Assembly (NCBI GenBank): GCA_012960245.1
Contig: DUBO01000056.1
Coordinates: forward strand, 1-40,858
DNA: 40,858 nt
Origin: Candidatus Binatota bacterium
GTDB lineage: Bacteria; Desulfobacterota; Binatia; UBA1149
Reading direction: 5' to 3'
The notes under the pieces were generated by a model. It searched no databases and had not been told where the DNA came from. It saw only the letters and a program-made list of their open reading frames with translations. A program made the position numbers and the translations under genes. How positions within the stretch are numbered: the stretch's first letter is position 1; every line of letters starts with the position of its first letter. Positions 23,274 to 32,334 of this stretch are shown here, piece after piece.

Positions 23274-24814
23274 GGCCGGTGTTGCTCAAAAGTCTAATCT
23301 CGGCCATACCCGCCAGCGACCTGGTGGACCCTGTCGTCGGTCTTGACACCGAGGTAGCCGGCCTCTGCAATGATTCGCGGAAGGTCTCGAGCGGTGATCT
23401 TTTTCTCGCCCTGCCCGGTAGCAGGATCAACGGGGCTCGCTTCGTGGAACAGGCTCTCGAGGCTGGCGCGGTGGCCGTGCTGGCCGACCGATCGCTGCCC
23501 GCCCGGCCGCGCCTGCTGCGCTGCGATAACACGGCCCGCAACGCCGGCCTGCTGGCCGACGCTTTTTATGGTCGCCCGTCGAGCGAGCTCGCCCTGGTGG
23601 GCATTACCGGTACCAACGGCAAGACGAGCTGTGCGTGGTTGCTCGAGAGCATCTGGCGCGCGGCTGGGATCGAGGCGGGCATAATGGGTACGCTCGACGC
23701 CCGCTGCTCGACCTTCGCGCGCCCGGCGCTTCTCACCACGCCCGGCTGCGTGGAGTTGCAGGCTACGCTGGCCGATTTCAGGGCCGCCGCTTGCGAGGCC
23801 GTGGCCATGGAGGTGTCGTCGCATGCGCTCGAACAACAGCGCGTGTCCGGCTGCCGTTTTGACACGGCCGTGTTCACCAACCTCACTCGTGATCACCTCG
23901 ACTACCACGCCGACGAACAGGCTTATTTTGACGCCAAGGCGCTGTTGTTTACCGAGCACCTGGCCGGTGACTCGGTGGCCGTAATAAACCACGACGACCC
24001 CTGGGGCCACCGCCTTCTCGGCAGGCTGGGGTCCTCTACCGAGGCCTGGACCTGGTCGACCGTGCAGGGAGAGAAAGCCTGCGTAACGCTGCGGCAGCTC
24101 GAGCTTGGTCTCGACGGCATACGCGCGGTGGTTGACCTGCGGGGGCGTCGGCTCGGCATACGTTCGTGTCTGCTGGGAGCGGTCAACGTGTCGAACATGC
24201 TGGCCGCCATTGCCGTGGCATCTTCGATGGGCGTAGACGATGGTTGCATAGTCCGTGGCCTAGCCGACTGCGCCCCGGTGCCCGGAAGAATGGAGCGCGT
24301 GGGGCAAGGCGGCCCCGTGGTGCTGGTGGACTACGCGCATACCCCGGACGCGCTGGAGCGCACCCTGCGGGCGCTCAAAAGCCAGGTCGAAGGCCGACTG
24401 CTGGTGGTGTTCGGCTGCGGCGGCGACCGCGACAAGGGCAAGCGCGCCATGATGGGGGAGGTGGCGGGCCGCCTGGCCGACGTGGCCGTGCTGACCTCCG
24501 ACAACCCGCGGACCGAGGACCCCGAGACTATTCTCGACGACATTGAGCAGGGTACGCTTTCGTCGATGTCGCTGTTGAAGCACGCGACGGGCAGTGGCTA
24601 CCTGCGCGAGGCCGACCGCGGTGCGGCCATTCGCTCGGCCATAGGCATGGCATCTCCCGCCGACGTGGTTGTGGTGGCGGGCAAGGGACACGAAGATTAC
24701 CAGGAGACCGACGGTGTGAGGGCTCCCTTCGACGACAGGCTGGTGGTGGCCGAGGTGCTCGACCAAGGACGGCCCGGCAACGGCACACGGGCGACGGCGC
24801 AGGCGGGCGAGTGA
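23270..24814 (+). CDS. murE: UDP-MurNAc-L-Ala-D-Glu:meso-diaminopimelate ligase
   Basis: 514 residues. It adds the third residue to the UDP-MurNAc peptide. The Mur ligase P-loop TGTNGKTS (113-120), the central VSSHALEQQRV, DHLDYH, and DNPR (411-414) are clear; DNPR marks meso-DAP rather than lysine specificity, so the cell wall is of the Gram-negative type. The start is taken as the TTG at 23270, overlapping the ftsI stop as TTGA; a GTG at 23279 is a possible alternative, and the open frame further upstream lies inside ftsI. The stop overlaps murF as GTGA. Confidence 0.96.
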   Translation: MRPVLLKSLISAIPASDLVDPVVGLDTEVAGLCNDSRKVSSGDLFLALPGSRINGARFVEQALEAGAVAVLADRSLPARPRLLRCDNTARNAGLLADAFYGRPSSELALVGITGTNGKTSCAWLLESIWRAAGIEAGIMGTLDARCSTFARPALLTTPGCVELQATLADFRAAACEAVAMEVSSHALEQQRVSGCRFDTAVFTNLTRDHLDYHADEQAYFDAKALLFTEHLAGDSVAVINHDDPWGHRLLGRLGSSTEAWTWSTVQGEKACVTLRQLELGLDGIRAVVDLRGRRLGIRSCLLGAVNVSNMLAAIAVASSMGVDDGCIVRGLADCAPVPGRMERVGQGGPVVLVDYAHTPDALERTLRALKSQVEGRLLVVFGCGGDRDKGKRAMMGEVAGRLADVAVLTSDNPRTEDPETILDDIEQGTLSSMSLLKHATGSGYLREADRGAAIRSAIGMASPADVVVVAGKGHEDYQETDGVRAPFDDRLVVAEVLDQGRPGNGTRATAQAGE

Positions 24815-26199
24815 CCGGCCTCGACGCAGCGGCGGCTTGCAGCGCCACTTCGCGGCCGCGGGCCGACGACCGCGAGTTTGCCGGCGTTTCGACCGACAGT
24901 CGCAGCATCAGGCCCCGCGACCTCTTCGTGGCGCTCACCGGCGATCGTTTTGACGGTCACGATTACGTAGACAGCGCCATAGCGGGCGGCGCCACCGGCG
25001 TTGTGTGCCTGCGCGGCCGCAGCGGTGACCGCCGCGACGTGTTGTTTCTCGAGGTCGACGACACCCTGCACGCGCTCGGCGATCTAGCGGCCTGGAACCG
25101 TGGCCGTTTTGATGTGCCGGTGGTCGCGGTGACCGGGTCAAACGGTAAAACCAGCACCAAGGAAATGCTCAGGTCCGTTCTGGCCACGGCTTACGGCGCC
25201 GACGCCGTGCTGGCCAACAAGGGCAACTTGAACAACCTCATTGGCATGCCCACCACGCTGCTTGAGCTGGGCGAGAGCCACCGCGTGGCTGTGCTTGAAA
25301 TGGGTATGAACGCTCCGGGCGAGATCGCCCGCCTCACCGAAATTGCCTCGCCGACGCTGGGGCTGGTGACCTGCGTGGGCAGCGCGCACCTCGAAGGGCT
25401 GGGCTCCATAGAAGGCGTGGCCGCGGCCAAGGGTGAGTTGTTTGCCGGCCTGCCGGCCGGGGCGACAGCCCTGGTCAACCTCGACGACGCCAGGGTCGTG
25501 GAGCAGGCTGCCCGTTTTTCTGGTCGCCACGTTGGTTACGGCGAGCAGGGCCAGACGATGGCCTGCGAAATCGAAGGGCTGGGGCTGAGGGGGTCGCGCT
25601 TTGTGCTCGTGCACGGCGACGAGCGCTGCGCGGTGGAGATAAAGGCGGTGGGTCGCCATAACGTGGCCAACGCGCTGGCGGCGGCGGCCGTGGGCGTGGA
25701 GCTGGGACTGGGCCTGGCCGAGGTCGCCGAGGGGTTGGGCTCGGCGCCGGTGCCGGGCATGCGCATGCAACCCCGCCTGCTGGCTAACGGCGTGACCGTT
25801 GTCGACGACTGCTACAACGCCAACCCCGCGTCGCTGGAGGTCGCCCTGCAGACCATAGGCGATGCAGCCGGGCAGGGGCGTTGCCTGCTGGCCCTGGGCG
25901 ACATGCTCGAGTTGGGAAGCGAGGCCGACCGGCTGCACGAGGTTGCCGGGCGCGCGGCGGCCAACCTGGCGCCGGCCCTGCTGTGCGTCCTGGGAGCAAA
26001 CGCCGAGGCGCTGGTGGACGGTGCGCTGGCGGCGGGCCTGGCGGCCAACAGGGTGGCGATCTGCGCCGACCACGCCGAGGTGGCCGCGTCGGTGGCCAGG
26101 TGCTGGCGCGCGGGCGACGTGGTACTGGTCAAGGGATCGAGGGGGTCCGCGATGGACCGCGTCGTAGACGAGCTCGAACAGCTGGGAGCCAGGGAATGA
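24811..26199 (+). CDS. murF: UDP-MurNAc-tripeptide:D-Ala-D-Ala ligase
   Basis: 462 residues starting with GTG at 24811, which overlaps the murE stop. MurF adds D-Ala-D-Ala to complete the cytoplasmic pentapeptide precursor. The N-terminal domain has GVSTDSRSIRPRDLFVAL, the P-loop is VTGSNGKTSTK (107-117), and ANKGNLNNLIGMP, EMGMNAPGEI and DDCYNANP are MurF-specific motifs. The D-Ala-D-Ala it needs must come from a ddl gene elsewhere, since none is in this cluster. The stop overlaps the mraY start as ATGA. Confidence 0.97.
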   Translation: MTGLDAAAACSATSRPRADDREFAGVSTDSRSIRPRDLFVALTGDRFDGHDYVDSAIAGGATGVVCLRGRSGDRRDVLFLEVDDTLHALGDLAAWNRGRFDVPVVAVTGSNGKTSTKEMLRSVLATAYGADAVLANKGNLNNLIGMPTTLLELGESHRVAVLEMGMNAPGEIARLTEIASPTLGLVTCVGSAHLEGLGSIEGVAAAKGELFAGLPAGATALVNLDDARVVEQAARFSGRHVGYGEQGQTMACEIEGLGLRGSRFVLVHGDERCAVEIKAVGRHNVANALAAAAVGVELGLGLAEVAEGLGSAPVPGMRMQPRLLANGVTVVDDCYNANPASLEVALQTIGDAAGQGRCLLALGDMLELGSEADRLHEVAGRAAANLAPALLCVLGANAEALVDGALAAGLAANRVAICADHAEVAASVARCWRAGDVVLVKGSRGSAMDRVVDELEQLGARE

Positions 26200-27272
26200 T
26201 GTACAACCTGCTGTTACCCTTTGCCGATTCATTGCCGTTGCTCAACGTTCTTCGCTACATCACCTTTCGCAGCCTGGCGGCGGCCCTGCTCGCGCTGCTG
26301 TTCGCCTTCGTCTTCGGGCCGCGCCTTATCCGGGTACTCAAGGCGGGGCAGATTCGCCAGCCGGTGAGCGAGTACGTGCCCGAGGGGCACGCGGTGAAAC
26401 AGGGCACGCCCACCATGGGCGGCATACTGATCATCATGTCGCTGCTCGTCCCGGTGCTGCTGCTCGCCGACCTGCAGAACTTTTACGTGTTGATTACAGT
26501 GGTGGTCATAGCCGGCTACGGCTCGATCGGCGCCATGGATGATTTTCGCAAGATTTCCCTGGGCAGCAACGAGGGACTGAGCGGGCGCAGCAAGCTGGCC
26601 TGGCAGGCCCTGATCGCCGGCGGCGTGATGCTGGCCATGTACCTCAGGCCGGGTTTCGACAGCACCCTGGCCATACCTTTCTTCAAGGACCTGCACCCCG
26701 ACCTCGGCTTGTGGTACATCCCCTTCGCGGTGCTGGTGGTGGTGGGCACCTCCAACGCTGTCAATCTCACCGACGGGCTGGACGGCCTGGCCATAGGGCC
26801 GGTGATGACCACCGCTGTTACCTTTGCCATCTTTGCATACTCGGCTGGTCACGCGGGTATATCTGACTACCTGCTCATACCCGGCGTGCCGGGAGCCGGC
26901 GAGCTCACGGTTGTGTGCGCGGCGATGGTCACGGCCAGCCTCGGCTTTCTGTGGTTCAACACTTACCCGGCGCAGATGTTCATGGGCGACGTGGGTTCGC
27001 TTGCCCTCGGTGGTGGGCTGGGGATGGTGGCCGTCATTACACGCAACGAGCTGGTGCTCGTGCTGGCCGGCGGCGTCTTCGTGGCCGAGGCCTTGTCGGT
27101 GATAGTGCAGATCGGATCTATCAAGCTCAGGGGTAAGCGGGTGTTCCGCATGGCTCCCATACATCATCACTATGAGCTCAAGGGCTGGCCCGAACCGCTG
27201 ATCATCGTGCGCTGCTGGATCATCTCGGTGCTGTGCGCGCTCATGGCGCTGTCCACGCTCAAGCTGCGCTGA
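26196..27272 (+). CDS. mraY: Phospho-MurNAc-pentapeptide transferase MraY
   Basis: 358 residues from the first of two adjacent ATG codons (26196 or 26199), with aggga upstream; the first overlaps the murF stop. About ten transmembrane helices are expected and the hydrophobic pattern agrees. The active-site motifs are GAMDDFRK (Asp-Asp pair), NLTDGLDGLA and PIHHHYELKGW, all typical of MraY. It transfers phospho-MurNAc-pentapeptide to undecaprenyl phosphate, giving lipid I at the inner membrane. murD follows after six bases. Confidence 0.97.
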   Translation: MMYNLLLPFADSLPLLNVLRYITFRSLAAALLALLFAFVFGPRLIRVLKAGQIRQPVSEYVPEGHAVKQGTPTMGGILIIMSLLVPVLLLADLQNFYVLITVVVIAGYGSIGAMDDFRKISLGSNEGLSGRSKLAWQALIAGGVMLAMYLRPGFDSTLAIPFFKDLHPDLGLWYIPFAVLVVVGTSNAVNLTDGLDGLAIGPVMTTAVTFAIFAYSAGHAGISDYLLIPGVPGAGELTVVCAAMVTASLGFLWFNTYPAQMFMGDVGSLALGGGLGMVAVITRNELVLVLAGGVFVAEALSVIVQIGSIKLRGKRVFRMAPIHHHYELKGWPEPLIIVRCWIISVLCALMALSTLKLR

Positions 27273-27278
27273 AGGGCT

Positions 27279-28667
27279 TTGGCTGTGGCGACGACGAAGC
27301 CGATTGCGGTGGCTGCTCCGGGGCGCGTACTTGTTCTCGGCCTCGGTCGCAGCGGCCGCGCGGCCGTAGGCGCCGCCCTCAGGCGCGGAATCACGGTGCT
27401 GGCGACCGACGACAGCGGCGAGGCCTGCGAGCAAGCCGAGATGGTGGCGCCCGAAGGGGCGGTTGCGCGCCTGGGCGAAGTTGACGCGCTGGTGGTAAGC
27501 CCCGGTGCGCCGGCCGACCACCCACTGATGCTCGCCGCCCTTGATCGCGGCGTCGAGGTTATCTCTGAGCTTGAGTTCGCGTGGCGACTGCTCGGGCCGG
27601 CGCCGTTGTACGCCGTGACCGGGACCAACGGCAAGAGCACGACCACCGCGCTGCTTGGGCACGTGTTCGGCTCCTGCGGGCGCAAAGTGTTCACCGGTGG
27701 CAACCTCGGCACTCCGCTGAGCGACGCGGTGGTGACGGCCGGCAAAGACGAGCAGCCCTGGGACTGCTACGTGGTGGAGGTGTCGAGCTTTCAGCTCGAG
27801 CGCGTGAGCGGTTTTGCCCCCGACCTGGCCGTGCTGCTCAACCTGACCCCTGACCACCTCGACCGCCACGGCACTATGCAGGACTACCTCGCCGCCAAGC
27901 TGGCTGTCTTTGCGCGCGCGCGTCACTCGGTGATAGGGCGCGACCAGGACTGGCCCCAGAGGGCCCGCGCCGACGGCTGCGGCGGAGTGCCGGATCCCTC
28001 GGCGGCCGACTGCAGCAGCTTCGGCCGTTCGCCACTGCCCGCGGGGGACGGCGGGGTCTGCTGGCAGGCAGAAGGGCGCACGGTTACGGCTGCCGACGGC
28101 TGGACGGTAAAACTGCCCGACCACTGGCCCCGCGTTGCCCACGATTTCGAGAACGCGGCAGCGGCTGCCCTGCTGGCGCGACTGGCGGGCCTCTCTGGCC
28201 AGCAGTTCGAACAAGCGCTGAGTAGTTTTGAGCCACTTCCGCACAGGCTCGTGTCGGTGGGCGTGGGTCATGGGATAGAGTTCTGGAACGACTCGAAAGC
28301 CACAAACACCGGCTCGGTGTTGAGCAGCGTGGCTGCCCTGGACCGCGAGCTGGTGCTGCTGATGGGCGGTGTGGATAAGGGCGCAGACTTCTCGGAGGTC
28401 GCCTCCAGCGGTGCTAGGATAAAGACCGTGATCGCCTTCGGGGCAGCCGCCGGCCGAATAGACGACGACCTGCAGGGCAGCCTGCGGGTGGTGCGGGCGG
28501 CTGGGCTCGAGGAGGCGTTTTCCGTGGCGGTGGAAGAAGCCGAGGCTGGCGACGCGGTGCTACTGGCCCCGGGTTGCGCGAGTTTTGACGAGTTTGCGGA
28601 CTACGCTGAACGTGGCCGTCGCTTTGAACAGTTGGCGCGGGGTTGGGTAGCCGGGATCGGGCGGTGA
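27279..28667 (+). CDS. murD: UDP-MurNAc-L-alanine:D-glutamate ligase
   Basis: 462 residues with a TTG start at 27279, or a GTG at 27285. MurD adds D-Glu to UDP-MurNAc-L-Ala. The N-terminal Rossmann-like domain starts VLVLGLGRSGRAA. The P-loop is VTGTNGKSTTT (113-123), followed by GGNLGTP, EVSSFQLE, NLTPDHLDRHG and the C-terminal NDSKATN and LLAPGCASFDEF, all diagnostic. The gene lies 6 bp after mraY and 12 bp before ftsW. Confidence 0.96.
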   Translation: MAVATTKPIAVAAPGRVLVLGLGRSGRAAVGAALRRGITVLATDDSGEACEQAEMVAPEGAVARLGEVDALVVSPGAPADHPLMLAALDRGVEVISELEFAWRLLGPAPLYAVTGTNGKSTTTALLGHVFGSCGRKVFTGGNLGTPLSDAVVTAGKDEQPWDCYVVEVSSFQLERVSGFAPDLAVLLNLTPDHLDRHGTMQDYLAAKLAVFARARHSVIGRDQDWPQRARADGCGGVPDPSAADCSSFGRSPLPAGDGGVCWQAEGRTVTAADGWTVKLPDHWPRVAHDFENAAAAALLARLAGLSGQQFEQALSSFEPLPHRLVSVGVGHGIEFWNDSKATNTGSVLSSVAALDRELVLLMGGVDKGADFSEVASSGARIKTVIAFGAAAGRIDDDLQGSLRVVRAAGLEEAFSVAVEEAEAGDAVLLAPGCASFDEFADYAERGRRFEQLARGWVAGIGR

Positions 28668-28679
28668 GGGATCGGGTGG

Positions 28680-29810
28680 ATGGCGACAGCAAAGCGTAAG
28701 AGGGTGAGCGTACGGGCCTCGGACAGGCCCGACCCGTGGATGATTGCTGCCGTCGGCCTGCTGGTGGTTGCGGGCCTGCTCTTCGTGCTCGACACGACGT
28801 ATTTTTTCTCGCGGCAGACTTACGGCGACAGCTACCGCATGTTTATCAAGCACGTTGTCTCGGTGGTGCTCGGGGTTGCGCTCATGTTCGGCCTGTCGCG
28901 CTGCCGTTCCGACCTGCTCGAGAGGGCGGCTCCCTGGCTGCTCGTGGGTTCCTTGCTGTTGCTATGCCTGCCGCTGATGCCGGGCCTGGGCCACTGCACG
29001 CACGGTGCCTGTCGCTGGATTGCCCTGGGTCCGGTCAACCTGCAGCCGGGTGAGCTGGTGAAGTGGACCTTCGTGGTGTTCGCCGCCGCAGTACTGGCCG
29101 CGCACGGACAGCACGGCCCCGGCTGGAAACGCGAGGTGGCCATAGTTGGCCTCCTGCTGGCCGTCATCACCACGGTGCTCATGCGGCAGCCCGACTTCGG
29201 CACCACGGTTCTCATCGGCGCACTGGGCATGGGTATGCTACTGATCGCCGGACTGCCCACCGCATGGCTGGTGGCCATGGGCACGGCTGGGGCGGCGGCA
29301 GCGGCCGCTGCGATAGCGCTTGAACCTTACCGCGTGAGGCGGGTGCTGGCCTTTCTCAGTCCCGATGCCGACCCGCTGGGAAGCAACTGGCAGCTGAACA
29401 AGTCGCTCATCACCTTCGGGTCGGGGCGTTGGACCGGTGTGGGCCTGGGCAGCTCGCGATTGAAGACCGGCTGGCTGCCCGAGGCGCACACCGATTTCAT
29501 TTTCTCGGTGGTGGGCGAGGAGACGGGGATACTGGGCGCGGGCGTGTTGCTGCTTTGTTTCTGCCTGCTGGCCCAGCGTGGATTTCGCATAGCCTATCGC
29601 CACCCCGATCGTTACGGCCAACTGCTGGCCGCCGGTCTGACCATGGCCTTGACCATGCAGGCCCTGCTCAACATGGGAGTGGTACTGGGGCTGCTGCCCA
29701 CCAAGGGTATGGCGTTGCCGTTCGTGAGCTACGGCGGTTCGTCGATGCTTTTCAGCCTGGCCTGCGTGGGCGTGCTTATGTCGCTTTCGCGGGAGCTGCG
29801 CGAAAGATGA
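28680..29810 (+). CDS. ftsW: Septal peptidoglycan glycosyltransferase FtsW (SEDS family)
   Basis: 376 residues, about ten transmembrane segments. FtsW polymerises lipid II at the septum in complex with FtsI. Family motifs: CRWIALGPVNLQPGE (111-125), RQPDFGTT (169-176), NWQLNKSLITFGSG, PEAHTDFIFSVVGEE (267-281, with D272 as the probable catalytic Asp of SEDS enzymes) and PFVSYGGSS near the C-terminus. The ATG at 28680 has gaggg about 11 bases upstream. The stop overlaps the murG ATG as ATGA. Confidence 0.95.
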   Translation: MATAKRKRVSVRASDRPDPWMIAAVGLLVVAGLLFVLDTTYFFSRQTYGDSYRMFIKHVVSVVLGVALMFGLSRCRSDLLERAAPWLLVGSLLLLCLPLMPGLGHCTHGACRWIALGPVNLQPGELVKWTFVVFAAAVLAAHGQHGPGWKREVAIVGLLLAVITTVLMRQPDFGTTVLIGALGMGMLLIAGLPTAWLVAMGTAGAAAAAAAIALEPYRVRRVLAFLSPDADPLGSNWQLNKSLITFGSGRWTGVGLGSSRLKTGWLPEAHTDFIFSVVGEETGILGAGVLLLCFCLLAQRGFRIAYRHPDRYGQLLAAGLTMALTMQALLNMGVVLGLLPTKGMALPFVSYGGSSMLFSLACVGVLMSLSRELRER

Positions 29811-30886
29811 ACGTGGCCATAGCCGGGGGAGGTACGGGCGGGCACTTGTTTCCCGGCCTGGCCGTTGCCCGCTTGTTGAGGAGGCGCCATCCGGACGCCT
29901 CCATTTTTTTTCTCGGCGCAGAACGCGGCATCGAAGCAAGGGTGGTCGAGCCGGCCGGCTTCGAACTGGTGTGCCAACCGCTGCAACCGTTGGCCGGTCG
30001 CAATCCGCGGGCGGCCGCCGGCGCGCTGCTGAGCGTGACCCGCGGGGCACTGGGCGCACGCCGTGAACTCAAGAGCCGCGGCTGTGGCGTGCTGCTGGGC
30101 CTGGGGGGGTACGCTTCTGCGGCAGGCGTACTCGGTGCGCGCCTGGCTGGCCTGCCTGTGGTGCTGCTCGAGCAGAACCGCAAACCGGGATTGACCAACA
30201 AGCTGTTGGCGCGTGCCGCGGCCAGGGTCTGCACCAGCTTCGAGGAAAGCGCCGACGCGTTTCCCGCTGGTCGTTGTAGCTGGACGGGTAACCCCCTGCG
30301 AGAAGGACTCGACCTGGCCGATGGCGCCGAGTCGACGGACGGGGGAGACACGCTGCTGGTGCTCGGTGGCAGCGCGGGGGCGGTGAGCCTGAACCGGGCG
30401 GTGACCACGGCCCTGGCTTCGATCTCGTCGCGGGTGCAGTTGCCGCCCATACTTCACCAGGCTGGCGAGACCGGGCTGGACGAGACCCGCGCCGCCTACC
30501 AGGCCGCCTCCATCGAGGCTCGCGTCGTGCCCTTCATAGAGGACATGGCGGCTGCCTACTCAGGCGCGCGCGTGGCGGTGTGCCGGGCGGGTGCCACCAC
30601 GGTGGCCGAGCTGCTGGCCACGGCGACTCCTTCGTTGTTATTACCCTATCCCTGGGCGGCCGACGATCACCAGTCGGCCAACGCGGCCGTGCTCGAGGAG
30701 CTGGGGGCCGCGATCACTGTTGTCGATGACGAGCGCGCGGCAGCAGCCACAGCGCGACACCTGCTCGGCTTGCTAAGCGAAGACGACGGGCTAGACTCCA
30801 TGACCCAAGCCGCCCGCAAATCGGCGCGGCCCGGGGCTGGAGAAAGGGTGCTGAAAGTTATCGAAGAAGTCCTCGCCGTATCCTGA
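29807..30886 (+). CDS. murG: UDP-GlcNAc:lipid I N-acetylglucosaminyltransferase
   Basis: 359 residues. MurG converts lipid I to lipid II on the inner face of the membrane. The start at 29807 (MNVAIAGGGTGGHLFPG) is fixed by the ftsW overlap and by the GGGTGGH loop at 7-13, the lipid-diphosphate site with H13. The C-terminal GT-B domain has LLVLGGSAGAVSLNRAV, CRAGATTVAEL and LPYPWAADDHQSANA, the UDP-GlcNAc pocket. The open frame extends further upstream inside ftsW, but that part is not conserved. The stop shares one base with the murC ATG. Confidence 0.97.
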   Translation: MNVAIAGGGTGGHLFPGLAVARLLRRRHPDASIFFLGAERGIEARVVEPAGFELVCQPLQPLAGRNPRAAAGALLSVTRGALGARRELKSRGCGVLLGLGGYASAAGVLGARLAGLPVVLLEQNRKPGLTNKLLARAAARVCTSFEESADAFPAGRCSWTGNPLREGLDLADGAESTDGGDTLLVLGGSAGAVSLNRAVTTALASISSRVQLPPILHQAGETGLDETRAAYQAASIEARVVPFIEDMAAAYSGARVAVCRAGATTVAELLATATPSLLLPYPWAADDHQSANAAVLEELGAAITVVDDERAAAATARHLLGLLSEDDGLDSMTQAARKSARPGAGERVLKVIEEVLAVS

Positions 30887-32334
30887 TGGGCAATTCGCAA
30901 CCCAGCCGACAGTACCAACCCTGGGATCACATGTTTCCCGGCGTTGGTTCCGCCCTGGATGCCGGCGTGCGCGAACACATCCACCTGGTGGGCGTGGGGG
31001 GAATAGGCATGAGCGGCATCGCCGAAGTGTTGCTCACCCTGGGCTACCGCGTGAGCGGTTCCGACCTGCGCACGAGCGAAGTCACGCGCCGGCTCGAAAA
31101 GCTGGGCGCGGACATCGGTTACGGGCACAGCGCGGACTCGATCGACTCGGGCATAGACGTCGTGGTGGTGTCGTCCGCCGTCGACGACGGCAACCCCGAG
31201 GTCGTGGAGGCCCGTGCCCTCAGGGTTCCTGTCATACGCCGGGCCGAGATGCTGGCCGAGCTCATGCGCCTGAAATACGGCGTGGCGGTGGCCGGCGCAC
31301 ACGGCAAGACAACCACCACCTCGTTGATGGCGGCGGTGCTGGGCGAGGGCGGTTACGACCCCACGCTGGTCATCGGTGGTCGCCTGAAGTCGCTGGGCGG
31401 CAGCAACGCCAGGCTCGGAACCTCGCGCTACATGGTAGCCGAGGCCGACGAGAGCGACGGTAGCTTCGTGGCTCTCAGGCCGGTTATTGCCGTGGTCACC
31501 AACATCGACCGTGAGCACATGAACCACTACCGCACCATGGAGCGACTGGTCGACGCCTACGTGGAGTTTGTGAACAGCGTGCCGTTCTACGGCCGCGCCA
31601 TACTGTGCGTTGACAGCGACGAAGTGCGTGGCATGCTCCCGCGCATTCGCAAGCGGGTGGTTACCTACGGATTTTCGGCCGACGCCGACCTGCGCGCGGT
31701 AGAAGTAACGCGCGATGGCTTCAAGACCTCGTTCGAGGTCATACGCCGCGGCGTGGCCCTGGGCGCAATCGAGCTGGCCATGCCCGGCCGTCACTCGGTG
31801 CTCAACGCCCTGGCCTCGGTGGCGACGGCCCTTGAGCTGGGCATGGATTTTTCCGATTGCAGTAAAGCCCTGTCGGCCTTTGAGGGCATCATGCGACGCT
31901 TTGAGGTCAAGGGCGAGTGCAACGGCGTGACGGTGATAGACGACTACGCTCATCATCCCACCGAGCTGCGTGCGACCCTGGGCGCCGCCCGCGATGGTTT
32001 CTCGCAGCGGGTGCTGGCCGTTTTTCAACCCCACCGCTACAGCCGCCTTGCCGACCTCTTCAAGGACTTCGCGGCTGCTTTTGAAGACGCCGACGAGGTG
32101 GTGGTCACCGACATTTACGCGGCCGGCGAACAGCCGCTCGAAGAAGCCAGCGCCCAACTACTCGTGGAGGCCATCGGGCGGCTGCACGACGGTCCGGTGA
32201 GCTACCTTCCGTTTGACGAGACGCTTGCCTCCAGAGTGGCCGAACTGTCCCGCCCCGGTGACCTCGTGATCACTATGGGGGCCGGTGACATAACGTGCCT
32301 GGGTCCCGAAATCCTTGCTCGACTCGCCGGCTGA
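30886..32334 (+). CDS. murC: UDP-N-acetylmuramate:L-alanine ligase
   Basis: 482 residues. MurC attaches the first amino acid, L-Ala, to UDP-MurNAc. The N-terminal nucleotide-binding motif is HLVGVGGIGMSGIAE (33-47), the P-loop AGAHGKTTTT (136-145), followed by EADESDGSF, NIDREHMNHY, DDYAHHPTE and FQPHRYSR, all diagnostic. An unusual 30-residue N-terminal extension precedes the first motif if the ATG at 30886 is used; an in-frame ATG at 30931 (MFPGVGS) could be the true start, but the TGATG coupling with murG favours 30886. The 3' end overlaps murB by 20 bp. Confidence 0.96.
   Translation: MGNSQPSRQYQPWDHMFPGVGSALDAGVREHIHLVGVGGIGMSGIAEVLLTLGYRVSGSDLRTSEVTRRLEKLGADIGYGHSADSIDSGIDVVVVSSAVDDGNPEVVEARALRVPVIRRAEMLAELMRLKYGVAVAGAHGKTTTTSLMAAVLGEGGYDPTLVIGGRLKSLGGSNARLGTSRYMVAEADESDGSFVALRPVIAVVTNIDREHMNHYRTMERLVDAYVEFVNSVPFYGRAILCVDSDEVRGMLPRIRKRVVTYGFSADADLRAVEVTRDGFKTSFEVIRRGVALGAIELAMPGRHSVLNALASVATALELGMDFSDCSKALSAFEGIMRRFEVKGECNGVTVIDDYAHHPTELRATLGAARDGFSQRVLAVFQPHRYSRLADLFKDFAAAFEDADEVVVTDIYAAGEQPLEEASAQLLVEAIGRLHDGPVSYLPFDETLASRVAELSRPGDLVITMGAGDITCLGPEILARLAG

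Noticed and set aside
26229-28271. Long open minus-strand frame (about 680 codons) across mraY and murD
   Set aside because: It is the antisense shadow of two clearly conserved genes in GC-rich DNA; its translation is low-complexity His/Arg/Gln-rich and matches no family.
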